From Lachnospiraceae bacterium UBA3643 (GTDB lineage Bacteria > Bacillota > Clostridia > Lachnospirales > Lachnospiraceae): DNA of 5,317 bases. A program made the translations under genes and the position numbers. The first letter of the stretch is position 1. Each line of letters opens with the position of its first letter. The DNA lies in contig DFKO01000088.1 in the NCBI GenBank assembly GCA_002373855.1, positions 1 through 5,317 on the forward strand. Reading direction: 5' to 3'. The notes under the pieces are model-generated. The model did no database searches and was not told where the DNA came from. It worked only from the letters and a program-made list of their open reading frames with translations. Below, in pieces: positions 1 through 5,317 of this stretch.

Positions 1-87
1 CAGCTCATAATATTTCTTAAATTGTGAGAGCTGCCTGTCTGATAAACTGATACCAAGACCGGCAGCATATTTTTTTAATAATTCCAT
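1..87 (-). CDS. rsmG: 16S rRNA (guanine-N7) methyltransferase RsmG, N-terminal fragment
   Basis: RsmG (GidB) is a cytoplasmic SAM-dependent methyltransferase that makes m7G527 (E. coli numbering) in the 530 loop of 16S rRNA. Only the first 29 codons are present; the gene runs off the left edge of the window. The visible residues begin MELLKKYAAGLGISLSD and continue RQLSQFKKYYEL, which matches the N-terminal helices of RsmG (typically LGI.LSD.QL.QF..YYELL) that precede the Rossmann methyltransferase fold. The SAM site is not in view. The ATG lies two bases after the mnmG stop (TAA-AT-ATG) and no clear Shine-Dalgarno precedes it, only an A-rich run inside the last mnmG codons, so translation probably depends on reinitiation after mnmG. 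The mnmG-rsmG order is standard in bacteria and supports the call. Confidence 0.93.
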   Translation of the reverse strand, partial: MELLKKYAAGLGISLSDRQLSQFKKYYEL

Positions 88-89
88 AT

Positions 90-2306
90 TTATACTTTTT
101 TCTTACTGTCCAGATAAACGAGTAATACTGATATGTCTGCAGGACTCACTCCGCTGATTCTTGATGCCTGTCCGACAGAAACCGGCCTGAATGATTTCAG
201 CTTTGCCCTCGCTTCAAGTCTGAGTGACGGTACATCATCATAGTTCAGATCTTCAGGTATTTTTCTGCTTTCCATCTTTTTGAATACATTAACCTGCTGC
301 TGCTGACGTCTGATATAACCATCATATTTTACATTAATATTTATCTGTTCCGTAATATTTTCAGGTAAAACAGATCCGGTTACATCTGATTTATCATACT
401 TTTCATCTACACATAACAATTTAACGGCAGTCAGATCTATCGGGGTTATCAGCGATAAATCAAATTCGGATTCATTAAAGACATAAGTTGTTCCGACAAC
501 TGATTCATCATTATTTGAATTTACATTTAATATATCATCGATACATTTACATTTTTGTTCATCCGACAGTTTTTCAAACGCTTTTATCGCATATTCAAAA
601 CGGGATGATACATATTCATAAAAATCTCCGGATAAAAATGCGAGATAAAGCTTTTCGTATTCTTTATATTCCTTATCGATCTCTCCGCCCAGAATCTCAT
701 AGGAGAGCTCGGGTCTGCAGATCAGCTCTGCCAGATAAGTACTCTTTTTAATAGGGGCACTCTCTTTTTCACGTAAAAATTCCTGAACAAACTGATTGGC
801 GCCGACAGTGGTATTAAACATACGGGATGTCTCACTGTTAATGACAGCCTGCTTTCTCTTTATGTAAGAAAATGTCTTATCATCAACCAGTCCGATTTTA
901 TGACCAAAATCTGCAAGACGAAGATCTGCATTGTCCTGACGAAGGAGCAGTCTGTATTCTGCTCTCGATGTCATCATTCTGTATGGCTCGGGATTATCCT
1001 TTGTCACAAGGTCATCAATGAGCACTCCTATGTAGCTTTCGGATCTATCCATTACAAGGGGTTCCCGCCCGAGTATCTCCATGGCGGCATTAACTCCCGC
1101 CACAAAACCCTGGACAGCAGCTTCCTCATAACCGCTGCTTCCGTTAAACTGACCGGCACAGAAAAATCCATCGATTTCCTTAAGTTCCAGAGACGGTTTT
1201 AACTGCTTTGGACAGAGACAGTCATATTCAATGGCATACGCGTGACGGACCATTTTGCAGTTTTCAAGTCCCGGGACAGTTCTGTACATGGCGAGCTGGA
1301 CATCTTCGGGAAGTGAAGATGACATACCGCCCACATACATTTCATTTGTATAAAGACCCTCAGGCTCAATAAATACCTGATGTCTCTCCTTATCTGCAAA
1401 TTTAACTACTTTATCTTCAATGGACGGGCAGTACCTGGGACCCGTACCCTCTATGATTCCGGCATAGATGGGAGACCTGTCGAGATTAGCTCTGATGATT
1501 TTGTGAGTCTCCTCATTTGTATATGTGAGATAACAGCTTTCCTGCTTGATCTGTACAGATTCGGGATCTGTAGAAAAAGAAAACGGTGTGACTCTCTCAT
1601 CTCCCTTTTGCTCTTCCATCTTTGAAAAATCAAGAGATCGCTTATCCATCCTGGCCGGAGTACCGGTTTTGAATCTGCGGAGCTTTATACCCAGTTCCTT
1701 AAGATTTTCGGATAAATAATTGGCTGCAGAAAGTCCGTTTGGACCTGTATACGTAATCGCCTCACCACAAAGGCACCTGGCTTTTAGGTAAGTACCTGAT
1801 GCAAGTACTATTGCTTTGCACTCAAAAAATGCACCGGTAAAGGTTTTTACGCCTTTGATAAATTTTTTACCGTTCTTTTCCTCAGTTACAACCTGGCATA
1901 CTTCCGCCTGCTGAATGAGAAGATTGTCTGTATTTTCAAGGACTTTTCTCATTGCCCTTGAGTACTCAGCCTTATCGGCCTGGGCACGGAGTGAATGAAC
2001 AGCAGGACCCTTTGATACATTCAGCATCTTTGACTGGATAAATGTCCTGTCGATTACTTTACCCATCTCGCCTCCAAGAGCATCAAGCTCTCTGACAAGA
2101 TGACCTTTTGATGATCCACCGACATTTGGATTACATGGCATGAGCGCGATCGACTCAACAGATACAGTAAAAATGACTGTCGATAATCCCAGTCTCGCAC
2201 AGGCAAGTGCTGCTTCGCATCCGGCATGACCGGCTCCGATCACACACACATCTACCTTTTCATGTATGGTATTTTTATTCTGTAAAAAAGGTAATACCTG
2301 GTCCAT
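90..2306 (-). CDS. mnmG: tRNA uridine-5-carboxymethylaminomethyl(34) synthesis protein MnmG, with an unusual C-terminal insertion
   Basis: MnmG (GidA) is the FAD-dependent partner of MnmE. The complex uses methylene-tetrahydrofolate, NADH and GTP to install (carboxymethyl)aminomethyl groups on C5 of wobble U34 in certain tRNAs. Visible signatures in order: dinucleotide-binding [10 protein letters not shown] at residues 24-33; [16 protein letters not shown] at 58-73 with conserved Cys58; [11 protein letters not shown] at 289-299 with the second conserved Cys at 293; [16 protein letters not shown] at 385-400; [19 protein letters not shown] at 446-464; and the C-terminal MnmE/tRNA-binding block with KYDGYIRRQ (660-668), RLEARAKL (696-703) and [18 protein letters not shown] (712-729). 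All catalytic landmarks are intact. At 738 residues it is about 110 longer than the usual 625-630; most of the excess falls around residues 541-646 (separate entry). The ATG at 2306 has a GGAAGG ribosome binding site six bases upstream. It sits 21 bases after the FakA-like gene and 2 bases before rsmG. Confidence 0.98.
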   Translation of the reverse strand: MDQVLPFLQNKNTIHEKVDVCVIGAGHAGCEAALACARLGLSTVIFTVSVESIALMPCNPNVGGSSKGHLVRELDALGGEMGKVIDRTFIQSKMLNVSKGPAVHSLRAQADKAEYSRAMRKVLENTDNLLIQQAEVCQVVTEEKNGKKFIKGVKTFTGAFFECKAIVLASGTYLKARCLCGEAITYTGPNGLSAANYLSENLKELGIKLRRFKTGTPARMDKRSLDFSKMEEQKGDERVTPFSFSTDPESVQIKQESCYLTYTNEETHKIIRANLDRSPIYAGIIEGTGPRYCPSIEDKVVKFADKERHQVFIEPEGLYTNEMYVGGMSSSLPEDVQLAMYRTVPGLENCKMVRHAYAIEYDCLCPKQLKPSLELKEIDGFFCAGQFNGSSGYEEAAVQGFVAGVNAAMEILGREPLVMDRSESYIGVLIDDLVTKDNPEPYRMMTSRAEYRLLLRQDNADLRLADFGHKIGLVDDKTFSYIKRKQAVINSETSRMFNTTVGANQFVQEFLREKESAPIKKSTYLAELICRPELSYEILGGEIDKEYKEYEKLYLAFLSGDFYEYVSSRFEYAIKAFEKLSDEQKCKCIDDILNVNSNNDESVVGTTYVFNESEFDLSLITPIDLTAVKLLCVDEKYDKSDVTGSVLPENITEQININVKYDGYIRRQQQQVNVFKKMESRKIPEDLNYDDVPSLRLEARAKLKSFRPVSVGQASRISGVSPADISVLLVYLDSKKKV
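369..686 (-). other. Extra segment of about 95 residues within MnmG (residues ~541-646)
   Basis: In MnmG of E. coli and B. subtilis only about 20 residues separate the RPE-(M/L)-(T/S)-YE motif from the following E-Q-(V/I)-x-I-x-(V/I)-KY-(E/D)-GYI motif. Here the first motif is at residues 531-537 (RPELSYE) and the second at 653-665, with about 115 residues between them. The extra part is in frame and has no stop codon. It starts with a predicted charged helical stretch rich in Glu, Lys and Tyr (about 541-592), followed by a polar Asn/Asp/Ser-rich linker (595-616) and a short hydrophobic stretch (618-633). I recognise no domain in it. Its DNA looks more AT-rich than the conserved mnmG core: 16 G+C in bases 481-540 and 17 in 541-600, against 33 in 1081-1140. 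That fits a weakly constrained surface insertion. The exact boundaries are approximate. Confidence 0.75.
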
Positions 2307-2312
2307 AACAAA

Positions 2313-2318
2313 CCTTCC
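2313..2318 (-). promoter_or_regulatory. Ribosome binding site of mnmG
   Basis: On the minus strand GGAAGG precedes the mnmG ATG with a six-base spacer (TTTGTT). It lies in the 21-base gap after the FakA-like gene, so mnmG has its own initiation signal, and the ATG at 2306 is supported as the start. Confidence 0.75.
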
Positions 2319-2327
2319 GAAAAATGA

Positions 2328-2651
2328 TTATCCCTGGAGATCCCTTGACTGACGGTCCATATCTTCTACTACGATATCGTAAATCTCACCATGGGTTCTC
2401 GCATATTCGAGAACCTGCCAGGGCTCGTTTGTATGATAATGCAGTTTTACATTTGCTTTCTCGCCATACTCATCTTCATCTGAGCTGGCAGCTATAGCCA
2501 TGCTGTCACCCTTTATATTTTCCTCGAGATATTTAATTATCTCATCTCTAAGCTCATCAGCTACATCATCAGCATCCTCACCGTCTTCTACATAATGATC
2601 AAGAAGAAGCTGTGTGTCATAACGAAATTCAATAGTCTGCTCAGGCATCAT
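2328..2651 (-). CDS. Small free-standing protein resembling the middle domain of FakA/YloV (DAK2-family fatty acid kinase)
   Basis: This 107-residue acidic protein has no signal peptide or membrane segment. It resembles the region of FakA/YloV just after the DAK2 kinase domain. There the family reads roughly YGYCTEFLL ... GDSLVVV ... VKVHVHTNDPG.VLEYA...GEL..I.I.NM. The counterparts here are FRYDTQLLL (9-17), KGDSMAIAAS (47-56), VKLHYHTNEP (68-77), VLEYARTHGEI (80-90) and IVVEDMDRQ (93-101), in the same order and similar spacing. There is no DAK2 ATP-binding domain and no C-terminal FakB-binding domain, so it cannot be a kinase alone. In FakA, as I recall, the Cys and the two His of these motifs bind a metal; here both His are kept (71, 73) and the Cys position is Asp12. 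Function is unknown; a binding, dimerisation or regulatory role is inference. Tandem ATGs occur at 2651 and 2648; the first is chosen because it sits nine bases from an AAAGGAG site. Confidence 0.75.
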   Translation of the reverse strand: MMPEQTIEFRYDTQLLLDHYVEDGEDADDVADELRDEIIKYLEENIKGDSMAIAASSDEDEYGEKANVKLHYHTNEPWQVLEYARTHGEIYDIVVEDMDRQSRDLQG

Positions 2652-2660
2652 TGTTTTGGT

Positions 2661-2667
2661 CTCCTTT
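2661..2667 (-). promoter_or_regulatory. Ribosome binding site of the FakA-like gene, overlapping the preceding stop
   Basis: AAAGGAG on the minus strand shares bases with the TAA stop of the upstream gene (TAAAGGAG), with nine bases to the first ATG and twelve to the second. The arrangement suggests translational coupling of the two small genes and favours the first ATG. Confidence 0.75.
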
Positions 2668-3157
2668 ACTCTTCAACTTTATTTAAATATTTATCCCATG
2701 TGACGATTATTTCATCACATTTTATTTTAATCTGATAAGAATCGGCAGGACACGTATCAAACTCAACCTCCGGCTGTTTCTCAAGGAAAAGTACATATTC
2801 ATTATCCTTTTCCGGAATCCTGTCGATACCACATAAATACATATCACCGCAGTTTTTAACAATATTCTCAAGAGTCATATCATCAAGTACGGTGTCAGCC
2901 ACCTCCTCGACAATATTATCATTGGCATCGTACTTTCTGTAACCGTCCTTTACTCCTGAAAGTTCCTCTCCACCGATAAAATTAATGACTGCTGTACCTG
3001 CATAACTCTTTGTATAATTTGTATTCTGAGAATTATTAGGCTTAACAATAAGGGCCTCCACAGTATAAGAAACCCTGTCTGCCTTAACATCTCTCTTAAT
3101 AATCACACAATCATTAAATGCAAAATTTTCTATTTCATTTTTTGAAACGAAAGACAT
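2666..3157 (-). CDS. Conserved-looking hypothetical protein, 163 residues
   Basis: I do not recognise a named domain. The protein is acidic, soluble in appearance, without signal peptide or transmembrane segment. It alternates short predicted beta strands with turns. The block at residues 34-60, containing EALIVKPNNSQNTNY followed by SYAG and VINF, looks like a conserved core. The end (QIKIKCDEIIVTWDKYLNKVEE region, split here as strand then helix) resembles a closing strand plus amphipathic helix. An ATG start at 3157 is chosen because GAGGTG lies six bases upstream; the longer reading from GTG at 3166 would place the start codon inside that ribosome binding site. A promoter lies directly upstream, making this the first gene of the downstream section. 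The next gene starts 14 bases after its stop. Its position next to mnmG suggests cotranscription with it but does not show a shared function. Confidence 0.82.
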   Translation of the reverse strand: MSFVSKNEIENFAFNDCVIIKRDVKADRVSYTVEALIVKPNNSQNTNYTKSYAGTAVINFIGGEELSGVKDGYRKYDANDNIVEEVADTVLDDMTLENIVKNCGDMYLCGIDRIPEKDNEYVLFLEKQPEVEFDTCPADSYQIKIKCDEIIVTWDKYLNKVEE

Positions 3158-3163
3158 AATATT

Positions 3164-3169
3164 CACCTC
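3164..3169 (-). promoter_or_regulatory. Ribosome binding site that decides the start of the 163-residue gene
   Basis: GAGGTG on the minus strand is a near-canonical Shine-Dalgarno, with the spacer AATATT (six bases) before the ATG at 3157. The last three bases are the GTG (3166-3164) that would start a longer reading frame by three codons. A start codon cannot efficiently serve as its own Shine-Dalgarno, so the ATG is preferred. Confidence 0.85.
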
Positions 3170-3182
3170 GTAAATCCCCTAA

Positions 3183-3211
3183 ATTATAGCATTCACGAAT
3201 ACTTGCCGCAA
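3183..3211 (-). promoter_or_regulatory. Sigma-70-type promoter with extended -10, inside the mnmE-mnmG interval
   Basis: On the minus strand a perfect TATAAT (3188-3183) is preceded by TGC, giving the extended -10 motif TGnTATAAT. Exactly 17 bases upstream of the -10 is TTGCGG (3211-3206), a partial -35 matching three of six consensus positions. Transcription would begin near 3176, leaving a leader of about 20 bases that contains the GAGGTG ribosome binding site. The promoter lies in the only real gap between genes in the window, and would transcribe the 163-residue gene, the FakA-like gene, mnmG and rsmG independently of the upstream esterase-kinase pair. An imperfect inverted repeat GCATT/AATGC (3189-3193 and 3210-3214) falls in the spacer and may be chance. 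Confidence 0.72.
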
Positions 3212-3223
3212 TGCGATAATATA

Positions 3224-4156
3224 TCACATAAGCAACATTTTTGCCTTATTTAAGTTATCTCCCGCATTACTTTCCTTAAAATAAATATTCCCTTTAAGAT
3301 AATCGGTATAATATCTGAGCCCGAGAATAAAGCGGTTTCTTAAATAAAACTGATGAAGTAACCTGATTCTGTCATCAGGCAATGAATATCCAGTTCCTTC
3401 ATAATATCCGTTAAGAAAACTATCTGATTTTGCATTTATCAGATTATATTTTTTATCACTGCAGCAGGAACGCATACAGTCAGCCATATCATCTAAATTT
3501 GAACCCGGCATAAGTGTATCGAGATCAATAAAACCGTTGACTTTATTATCATTAATAATCATATTTCCGGTTTTTGCATCTCCATGAATGATACCGGTTT
3601 CATTATCTTTTATTAAAAGCATATCAGTGATTTTGTCAGATATTATTTTGTCACAATAATCAATTCGGGGATTTATTGTATTTTTTAAACTGATATATTG
3701 TTTATAATAATAATCCAGATTATAAAGATCTGGATGAACAGGTTTTATATTTTTGCAATCTTTCAGAATACGATGTATCTTACCAAGTCCTTCTCCTATA
3801 TAATAAGGATCAGTATCTTTACCGGAAAGATCATCCCCTTTAATATATCTGTACATTCTGAAAATATTATTATCATCACAATAAAAAAACTGCCCGTTTT
3901 TTGCAATAAGCCACTCCGGGCAATTCCAGTTATCTGTATCTGATACCATGTCACAGGCATTTTTATATGATAAATAATTATCTGTGAGAATGTCTGTATA
4001 TTCTGAATACAGATCATAATTAAGACACTGCAGCACATATTTATCTTTAGCAGTTACAAGAAAAGTCTTATTTATATGACCATCATGTATTTCTATAATA
4101 TCCGATACAGGTTCATCAATATATTCACTTATTATTTTGAGTTCTTTAATATCCAA
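3224..4156 (-). CDS. APH-fold phosphotransferase, N-acetylhexosamine 1-kinase-like
   Basis: This is a cytoplasmic small-molecule kinase of the aminoglycoside phosphotransferase/choline kinase fold, 310 residues. In the N-lobe, GHINKTFLV (26-34) and YVLQCLN (40-46) match the nucleotide-loop region of N-acetylhexosamine 1-kinases (IN.TY, Y.LQ.iN). In the C-lobe, IIHGDAKTGNMI (189-200) is the Brenner loop with catalytic Asp193 and metal-binding Asn198. FIDLDTLMPGSNLDDMAD (209-226) carries the metal-binding Asp211 and the DLDT-MPG signature I associate with NahK-type sugar kinases rather than antibiotic kinases. A Cys cluster (227, 231, 232) follows. The likely reaction is ATP-dependent phosphorylation of a sugar or amino sugar; the exact substrate cannot be read. 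The start is TTG: an in-frame TAA lies immediately before it and no Met follows until residue 70. It overlaps the esterase by 25 bases with only a weak ribosome binding site (AGAAAAG), implying translational coupling. Its DNA is among the most AT-rich here (13 G+C in 3661-3720). Confidence 0.87.
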   Translation of the reverse strand: MDIKELKIISEYIDEPVSDIIEIHDGHINKTFLVTAKDKYVLQCLNYDLYSEYTDILTDNYLSYKNACDMVSDTDNWNCPEWLIAKNGQFFYCDDNNIFRMYRYIKGDDLSGKDTDPYYIGEGLGKIHRILKDCKNIKPVHPDLYNLDYYYKQYISLKNTINPRIDYCDKIISDKITDMLLIKDNETGIIHGDAKTGNMIINDNKVNGFIDLDTLMPGSNLDDMADCMRSCCSDKKYNLINAKSDSFLNGYYEGTGYSLPDDRIRLLHQFYLRNRFILGLRYYTDYLKGNIYFKESNAGDNLNKAKMLLM

Positions 4157-5232
4157 TTACTAATCTTTTCTGCTGCATTTAAATGAGCTTTTATACCCGG
4201 ATGACATCTTGAACCAACTGTTTCATCAGTAGTATCATCAAGCTTTATAAAGTATGTATTATCATCATTTGATTCTTTAATAGCTTTTTCTATTGCAGGT
4301 ACCATGCCGTCTCCGAGCATTCCAAAGGCCCAGATGATACATGCACCCGAATTATTTTTCCTGATTTTTAATATAAAATCAGTCATTGCTTTTCTGACTT
4401 TTTCAAGATCGTCAGAATTATATTTGTCACCATCCATGCGGAGATTATATTTCTCACCTGTTACAGGATCTATATACGGCATACCGTGAAATGCTCCGTC
4501 ATCATTTGTTCCGAGATTAACGATGACATAATCAGGCTGCCATTTATTAAAATCCCATTTTTCCTTAAAGCCTTTATTTGTAAAATATTCTCCGTTAAGT
4601 AATGAAGCCGTTTCCTCATAATATAAAGGGAGAGCAGCCGTAGGATTGTTGTCCCAGCTGTGATATACTCCCCATCCGCTCTGGGAAAATACCCTGATAT
4701 CTGCATCAAGCTCTTTTCCGGTAAAATACGGAAATGATCTGGTATGAGCAAAATACTGAGATATCCAGTCCATATCCTGTTTTGCACCGATAGTACCTTC
4801 ACCGCTGGTGATGGAGTCACCGATAAATTCTATTTTCAGATTTTTTTCTTTAACAGGCAGAATATCCCCGTCAAGTTTTACTGCATATACATTCAGACAG
4901 TGATGCTCATCCTGAGGCATGAGCTGTACTTCTTTTATTACTCTGACATTTGTCTCTATTTCAGGATTCATCATTCTGAATATCTGAACCCATTGCTTTT
5001 CTTTTGATATGACAAACCTTGAAATGACGGAGCCGTTTATCTCTATGGCTATACGACATTCATACATATCATAGGGTCCTTCCATAAGCATATAAAGCTC
5101 ACTGCATTTTACATTCAGTTCTATATTGCTGCCGGTCCATACAAGGCATGCCGGATCTCTTAAATCAGATGTCCTTGCATTTACTTTTATTAATTCATTA
5201 TCTTTTAAATAAACTGTTTTTAATTCATTCAT
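4132..5232 (-). CDS. SGNH/GDSL hydrolase, carbohydrate esterase family 2-like, cytoplasmic
   Basis: This 366-residue protein has two parts. Residues about 20-125 look like a beta-sandwich (alternating strands such as LVWTGSNIELNV and RIAIEINGSVISRFVIS), as in the N-terminal domain of CE2 esterases. Residues 131-366 form the SGNH hydrolase: block I IEFIGDSITSGEG (134-146) with nucleophile Ser140; block II SQSGWGV (183-189) with an oxyanion Gly; block III VNLGTNDDGAF (238-248) with oxyanion Asn243; block V SRCHPGIKAH (341-350) with catalytic His344. The usual Asp three residues before the His is Ser341, so the canonical DxxH triad is absent, a feature reported for some CE2 enzymes. CE2 enzymes remove acetyl groups from sugars. 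There is no signal peptide, so the protein should act inside the cell, probably on an imported acylated sugar or oligosaccharide. The ATG lies three bases after the mnmE stop with only a weak GGGA ribosome binding site, and the kinase overlaps its 3' end. Confidence 0.88.
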   Translation of the reverse strand: MNELKTVYLKDNELIKVNARTSDLRDPACLVWTGSNIELNVKCSELYMLMEGPYDMYECRIAIEINGSVISRFVISKEKQWVQIFRMMNPEIETNVRVIKEVQLMPQDEHHCLNVYAVKLDGDILPVKEKNLKIEFIGDSITSGEGTIGAKQDMDWISQYFAHTRSFPYFTGKELDADIRVFSQSGWGVYHSWDNNPTAALPLYYEETASLLNGEYFTNKGFKEKWDFNKWQPDYVIVNLGTNDDGAFHGMPYIDPVTGEKYNLRMDGDKYNSDDLEKVRKAMTDFILKIRKNNSGACIIWAFGMLGDGMVPAIEKAIKESNDDNTYFIKLDDTTDETVGSRCHPGIKAHLNAAEKISNWILKNSK

Positions 5233-5235
5233 AAA

Positions 5236-5317
5236 TTATTTTCCCATGCAGAATTTTGAAAAAATTTCATCAGCCAGATCGTCATCAATCTGTTCACCGA
5301 TTATTAATCCTAAATGT
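5236..5317 (-). CDS. mnmE: tRNA modification GTPase MnmE, C-terminal fragment
   Basis: Only the last 26 codons are present; the gene enters from the right edge. The fragment contains LGLIIGEQIDDDLADEIF and ends FSKFCMGK followed by TAA. The ending LG.I.GE...DDL...IFS.FC-(I/M)-GK is diagnostic of MnmE, whose C-terminal Cys in the FCxGK motif is conserved and lies near the folate site and active centre. MnmE is the dimeric GTPase that works with MnmG on tRNA wobble uridines. The GTPase and TRAM-like N-terminal domains are outside the window. In most Firmicutes mnmG follows directly; here four genes and about 2.9 kb intervene. Confidence 0.95.
   Translation of the reverse strand, partial: HLGLIIGEQIDDDLADEIFSKFCMGK

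Noticed and set aside
294..305. Four consecutive CTG triplets, as a possible microsatellite
   Set aside because: It encodes four Gln (668-671) next to the conserved KYDGYIRRQ motif of MnmG; Gln-rich sequence here is common in the family and four repeats are too few to suggest slippage.
488..1625. Open frames on the plus strand at 488-751, 900-1202 and 1380-1625
   Set aside because: All lie antisense within mnmG, overlap conserved codons, have no convincing ribosome binding site and encode no recognisable protein.
3158..3166. Longer 166-residue reading of the hypothetical protein from GTG at 3166
   Set aside because: That GTG is part of the GAGGTG ribosome binding site for the ATG at 3157.
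3189..3214. Inverted repeat GCATT ... AATGC after the kinase stop, as a possible terminator or operator
   Set aside because: The arms are only five bases with a 16-base loop, and no T-run follows on the minus strand. It falls within the promoter spacer and is likely chance.
3224..4156. Aminoglycoside resistance phosphotransferase as the identity of the kinase
   Set aside because: The fold is shared, but the DLDTLMPG and LQ-x-x-N motifs point to sugar kinases of the NahK type, and the housekeeping-operon context gives no hint of resistance.
3698..5007. Open frames on the plus strand at 3698-3943, 4304-4489 and 4744-5007, and alternative minus-strand frames within the kinase and esterase
   Set aside because: They are low-complexity by-products of AT-rich coding sequence in the true frames, which carry full family motifs.

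Overview
The window is a stretch of bacterial chromosome in which every supported gene lies on the minus strand, so transcription runs from position 5317 towards position 1. The outer frame is the classic Firmicutes order mnmE - mnmG - rsmG (tRNA U34 modification GTPase, its FAD partner, and the 16S rRNA m7G methyltransferase), a cluster usually found close to the replication origin. Low G+C, AGGAGG-type ribosome binding sites and protein flavour suggest a Clostridia member, most likely Lachnospiraceae. No species can be named from the sequence alone.

Layout in transcription order: the last 26 codons of mnmE (5317-5236); a cytoplasmic two-domain SGNH/GDSL esterase resembling carbohydrate esterase family 2 (5232-4132); an aminoglycoside-phosphotransferase-fold small-molecule kinase resembling N-acetylhexosamine 1-kinase (4156-3224, TTG start, 25-base overlap with the esterase); a short intergenic gap with a good promoter (3223-3158); an unrecognised 163-residue protein (3157-2666); a small free-standing protein resembling the middle domain of fatty acid kinase FakA/YloV (2651-2328); mnmG (2306-90); and the first 29 codons of rsmG (87-1). 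There is no gene-free stretch longer than about 70 bases, and no RNA gene, mobile element, CRISPR array or convincing terminator was seen.

The genes appear to form two transcriptional sections. mnmE, the esterase and the kinase are packed with gaps of 3 and -25 bases and should be cotranscribed. An extended -10 promoter just after the kinase can drive the unknown gene, the FakA-like gene, mnmG and rsmG independently. The esterase-kinase pair looks like an accessory sugar-salvage module (deacylate, then phosphorylate a sugar inside the cell) lodged within a housekeeping tRNA-modification operon. The points most worth following up are this lodged module, an extra segment of roughly 95 residues in the C-terminal region of MnmG, and the free-standing FakA-like domain in which the Cys of a proposed metal site is replaced by Asp.
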